Source of the DNA: Balaenoptera acutorostrata | Taxonomy: Eukaryota; Chordata; Mammalia; Artiodactyla; Balaenopteridae | Direction: 5' to 3' | Assembly (NCBI RefSeq): GCF_949987535.1 | Contig: NC_080075.1 | Location: 56,289,636 to 56,353,635 of the forward strand | Length of the DNA: 64,000 nt | Part shown: piece by piece, positions 63,235 through 64,000 of the stretch | Layout: each line of letters starts with the position of its first letter | Position numbering within the stretch: position 1 is the first letter of the stretch | Notes under the pieces: generated by a model | Databases searched by the model: none | The model's input: the letters and a program-made list of their open reading frames with translations, nothing else | Told to the model about the DNA's origin: nothing | Made by a program: the position numbers and the translations under genes

Positions 63235-63850
63235 CTTAACCCTGGAATAACGTAGGGGTTAGGGATGCCAACCCCCCCATGAAGTGGAAACTCCATGTAT
63301 AACTTTTGACTCCCTCAAAACTTAACTATTAATAGCCTACTGTTGACCAGAAGCCTTAACATAAAGTCAGTTGACACATATTTTGTGTTATATGTATTGT
63401 ATACTGTATTCTTACAATAAAGTAAGCTAGCAAAAAGAAAATGTTAAGGAAATCATAAGGAAGAGAAAGTGCATTTACAGTACTGTACTATATTTATTGA
63501 TACTATACGTTTATCTCATCTGTTTCTAAGATGAATCATCCGTCAGTACCTACATCAATATTGTCTTATATGATATAAAACACTGTAGATGTTATACAGT
63601 TAGTATTACTAACACTAGACATCAAAAGCGAAAAGGTAATGTAAAAAAGAAATTCATATTTATAGATATAATGATTCAAGCATTGATAATGAAGGAGTAG
63701 CAACGTGATTGCTTTATGGTAGCCTAGTGTAATTGATAAGATTGCTTCATGGTGGCCTAGCCTATACACTAATGAATGAATCGTTATAAAATTTTTGTGG
63801 CATACAGTATTACAGTCATATTTGTAATACAGTATCAGAAACACATTTTT
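63235..63850. mobile_element. Probable old DNA-transposon repeat (Tigger-related type)
   Basis: The stretch starting 'taaccctggaataacgtagg' and containing 'cttttgactccctcaaaact', 'gcctactgttgaccagaagc' and 'tacagtactgtactatattt' is a pattern I recognise as a mammalian medium-reiterated DNA repeat. It abuts the end of the antisense L1 at about 63234. Family name not certain; ends not defined. Confidence 0.55.
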
Positions 63851-64000
63851 TCTTTTTAATACCACTTACCTGTAATGGTAGGCTGATACACAGTTTCTCC
63901 AGTTAGGAGAAAGAGAGGCACACTGTGCAATAATGAAATTCTTTGAAAGCAAGGTAAGAAAACTAACACATTATTAATTTTATACTAAGTATCACTCACT

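Overview
The window looks like nuclear DNA from a cetacean, or failing that a close cetartiodactyl relative. It is AT-rich, intron-dominated and dense in interspersed repeats. At least 18 copies are tRNA-derived SINEs of the CHR type (cetacean/hippo/ruminant lineage), recognisable by the end reading 'ccaccagggaagccc' and a T-rich (TTTA)n tail when antisense. Many still have clean target-site duplications (TSDs), so they are fairly young.

The only protein-coding gene I can support is SRBD1 (S1 RNA-binding domain protein 1, the animal homologue of bacterial Tex), on the + strand. Eight internal exons were read directly: 1075-1213, 4337-4433, 5738-5873, 19658-19761, 24119-24226, 27709-27866, 31682-31772 and 32508-32615. 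All splice phases agree and together they give about 313 uninterrupted codons. They cover the middle of the protein: the Tex-like helical core, then the start of the YqgF/RNase H-like domain with its DPG motif. The 5' exons lie before base 1. No exon is recognisable after 32615, so the rest of the window (at least 31 kb) appears to lie in one large intron; the S1 domain should be downstream.

Everything else is intronic. There is a decayed Tigger1-like DNA transposon (9433-13427) carrying a nested SINE and a nested L1 that itself holds a SINE. Large antisense LINE-1 blocks lie at 16.2-19.0, 39.6-42.2, 52.7-57.8 and 61.6-63.2 kb. L2, MIR, an MLT1-type LTR and small DNA transposons are scattered between. 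A processed copy of ATP5MC2 (ATP synthase subunit c) sits on the - strand at 54121-54786 inside an L1.

No new multi-gene system was found. The observations most worth a second look are: (1) a 127-bp tandem duplication that copies the 3' splice site of the SRBD1 exon at 27709; (2) the ATP5MC2 retrocopy, whose own start codon is lost but whose intact frame is fused to an upstream L1 ORF2 frame with an ATG; (3) a cluster of hairpins with a 27-bp exact copy of nearby Tigger sequence inside an L1, suggesting replication template switching; (4) a CHR SINE subgroup defined by a 24-bp internal duplication, two members of which share a non-SINE 3' tail.
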